Source: Actinomycetales bacterium (lineage in GTDB: Bacteria > Actinomycetota > Actinomycetes > Actinomycetales > BWSM-131). Taken from it: a DNA stretch of 5,932 bases. Shown here piece by piece: positions 4,331 through 5,932 of this stretch; the stretch's first letter is position 1, and each line of letters begins with the position of its first letter. The position numbers and the translations under genes are program-made. The notes under the pieces are model-generated. The model did not search any database and was not told the origin of the DNA. It saw nothing but the letters and a program-made list of their open reading frames with translations. The stretch is taken from NCBI GenBank assembly GCA_030149025.1, contig JASBSH010000408.1, forward strand, positions 1 through 5,932. Direction: 5' to 3'.

Positions 4331-5932
4331 ATGCCCGCCCCAAAGCGCGCCGATCTGTACGTGCCCACCAAGCCGGTCCGTTTCGTGACCGCGGCCAGCC
4401 TGTTCGACGGTCACGACGCCTCGATCAACATCATGCGCCGCATCCTGCAGGCGCAGGGCGTCGAGGTGATCCACCTCGGCCACAACCGGTCCGTGCAGGA
4501 GGTCGTGGACGCCGCCATCGAGGAGGACGTGCAGGGGGTTGCGATCTCCTCGTACCAGGGCGGTCACGTCGAGTACTTCACGTACCTGGTGGAGCTCCTG
4601 GCGGAACGCGGGTACGGCCACGTCAAGGTCTACGGCGGCGGCGGTGGCGTCATCGTCCCCGACGAGATCCGCCTCCTGCACGAGCGGGGCGTGGCCCGGA
4701 TCTTCTCGCCCCACGACGGCCAGGAGCTCGGGCTGGTCGGGATGATCAACTCCATGGTGAAGGCCTGCGACGTCGACCTGACTGAGTTCCCGGCGCCCTC
4801 GCCCGCCTCCGTCCTCGCCGGTGACGGCGGCGCGCTCGGCAGGGCCCTCACCCTGATCGAGACCGGCGCCATCGAGGACGCCCGCCACGCCCAGCTGAAG
4901 GGCGAGATCCTCCAGGCGGCGAAGTCGCGCACGGTCCCGGTCCTCGGCATCACGGGTACCGGGGGTTCCGGCAAGTCGTCGCTCACCGATGAGCTGGTGC
5001 GCCGGTTCCGGCTAGACCAGCAGGACAAGGTGCGTGTCGCCGTCCTCGCCGTCGACCCGACCCGCCGCAAGGGCGGCGGGGCACTGCTGGGTGACCGCAT
5101 CCGAATGAACTCCCTCAGTTCCGGGACGACGTTCTTCCGCTCCCTCGCAACGCGCGGCTCGGACCAGCAGCTGCCCAACGGGCTCGAGATGTGCATCGAG
5201 GCGTGCAAGGCCGGCGGGTTCGACCTCGTGATCGTCGAGACGCCGGGCATCGGGCAGGGCGACGCAGCGATCGTGCCCTTCGTCGACGTGCCGCTGTACG
5301 TGATGACGCCGGAGTTCGGCGCGGCCAGCCAACTCGAGAAGATCGACATGCTCGACTTCGCCGACGCGGTGGCGATCAACAAGTTCGAGCGGCGCGGCGC
5401 CGCGGACGCTCTGCGGGACGTGTCGCGGCAACTGGTCCGCAACCGCGAGGCCTTCGGGACTCCGCCGGAGGAGATGCCGGTCTTCGGCACCAGCGCGGCG
5501 ACGTTCAACGATGACGGCGTCACGGCGCTGTACCAGTACCTGCGGGACCGCCTGTCCGAGAAGGGTCTTGCCGTAGAGGAGGGCCGCCTGGAGCGGGTCA
5601 GCACCAAGGTGTCGACGCGCATCTCCAGCGTCATCCCGCCGAACCGCGTGCGGTACCTGGCGGACATCGCTGAGACGGTCCGCGGCTACCACCAGCGCAC
5701 CCAGGAGCAGGTCGAGGCAGCCCGCAACCGGCAGCAGCTGCGCGCCGCCCGTGAGGCGATGGAGCAGGCCGGAGCCGACCTCAGCGGCATTCAGCCGCTC
5801 GTCGAGGCCGCCGAGAAGGACCTGGACGACGACAACGCGGCCCTGCTGGACGGCTGGCCCGACGTCGTGGAGTCATACTCCGGCGATGAGCTCGTAGTGA
5901 AGGTGCGGGACAAGGAGCTGCACACCAAGCTC
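4331..5932 (+). CDS. icmF: Fused isobutyryl-CoA mutase (IcmF), N-terminal half; 3' end outside window
   Basis: The frame stays open to the window edge, giving 534 residues of a protein usually near 1,080. IcmF is a coenzyme-B12 enzyme interconverting isobutyryl-CoA and n-butyryl-CoA, with its G-protein chaperone built in. Residues 1-150 form the B12 domain: SLFDGHDAS carries the DxHxx(G/S) cobalt-ligand motif (D26, H28), followed by SSYQGGHVEYF (73-83) and YGGGGGV (101-107). Residues about 200-415 form the MeaB-like GTPase domain: P-loop GTGGSGKS (209-216), AVDPTRRKGGGALLGDRIRM (240-259), VETPGIGQGD (302-311) and a base-recognition motif NKFE (350-353) where NKxD is standard. From about 420 the linker begins (STKVSTRISSVIPPNRVRYL, 424-443). 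The substrate-binding TIM barrel is absent from the window, so the residues that distinguish isobutyryl- from pivalyl- or isovaleryl-CoA variants cannot be checked. Divergent MarR suggests local control. Confidence 0.95.
   Translation, partial: MPAPKRADLYVPTKPVRFVTAASLFDGHDASINIMRRILQAQGVEVIHLGHNRSVQEVVDAAIEEDVQGVAISSYQGGHVEYFTYLVELLAERGYGHVKVYGGGGGVIVPDEIRLLHERGVARIFSPHDGQELGLVGMINSMVKACDVDLTEFPAPSPASVLAGDGGALGRALTLIETGAIEDARHAQLKGEILQAAKSRTVPVLGITGTGGSGKSSLTDELVRRFRLDQQDKVRVAVLAVDPTRRKGGGALLGDRIRMNSLSSGTTFFRSLATRGSDQQLPNGLEMCIEACKAGGFDLVIVETPGIGQGDAAIVPFVDVPLYVMTPEFGAASQLEKIDMLDFADAVAINKFERRGAADALRDVSRQLVRNREAFGTPPEEMPVFGTSAATFNDDGVTALYQYLRDRLSEKGLAVEEGRLERVSTKVSTRISSVIPPNRVRYLADIAETVRGYHQRTQEQVEAARNRQQLRAAREAMEQAGADLSGIQPLVEAAEKDLDDDNAALLDGWPDVVESYSGDELVVKVRDKELHTKL

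Noticed and set aside
4630..5667. Long minus-strand open frame of 345 codons opposite icmF
   Set aside because: Its Ser- and Arg-rich translation has no domain pattern, and the opposite strand encodes a clear IcmF. Antisense open frames are expected in such DNA.
1..5932. Mobile element, CRISPR array, tRNA, rRNA or riboswitch, including a cobalamin riboswitch before icmF
   Set aside because: No terminal inverted repeats, regular repeats, transposase or integrase motifs, or RNA-gene signatures were seen. The icmF leader is far too short for a cobalamin riboswitch.

Overview
The window is GC-rich throughout, with strong G/C preference at third codon positions, GTG starts, and a leaderless-looking gene. 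It also carries an IcmF-type fused mutase next to a MarR regulator. Together these suggest a high-GC actinobacterium; I cannot name the genus. The region reads as ordinary chromosome rather than a mobile element: I see no transposase, integrase, tRNA, CRISPR array or phage gene.

Layout. (1) Positions 1-363 hold the C-terminal ligand-binding part of a TetR-family regulator on the + strand, cut by the window edge. (2) Positions 497-1743 hold a two-gene minus-strand unit: a trypsin-like serine protease interrupted by an in-frame TAG, then a small protein that resembles the protease's own N-terminal domain. (3) Positions 1860-2636 (minus) hold a crotonase-fold protein that looks like a PaaG-type isomerase rather than a hydratase, because both hydratase glutamates are absent. 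(4) Divergent from it, 2888-3643 (+) encodes an NAD-dependent SDR very like type-2 3-hydroxyacyl-CoA dehydrogenase (HSD10). (5) A strong hairpin at 3651-3678 separates the SDR from a convergent MarR regulator (3677-4210, minus). (6) Divergent from MarR is icmF (4331 to the right edge), the first 534 residues of isobutyryl-CoA mutase fused to its G-protein chaperone: B12 domain, GTPase domain and start of the linker, with the substrate-binding mutase domain beyond the window.

How they may work together. The crotonase, SDR and IcmF all act on short or medium acyl-CoA thioesters. IcmF interconverts isobutyryl-CoA and n-butyryl-CoA, and the SDR can oxidise 3-hydroxyacyl-CoA. This suggests a small acyl-CoA catabolic locus controlled by MarR, probably through an 18-bp palindrome in the MarR-icmF gap. 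The protease pair appears unrelated.

Most interesting points: the amber-interrupted protease with its triad split by the stop, the duplicated N-terminal domain encoded beside it, the crotonase lacking its canonical catalytic glutamates, and the MarR-icmF regulatory region. I do not see a clearly new biological system here; the protease and small-protein pair comes closest.
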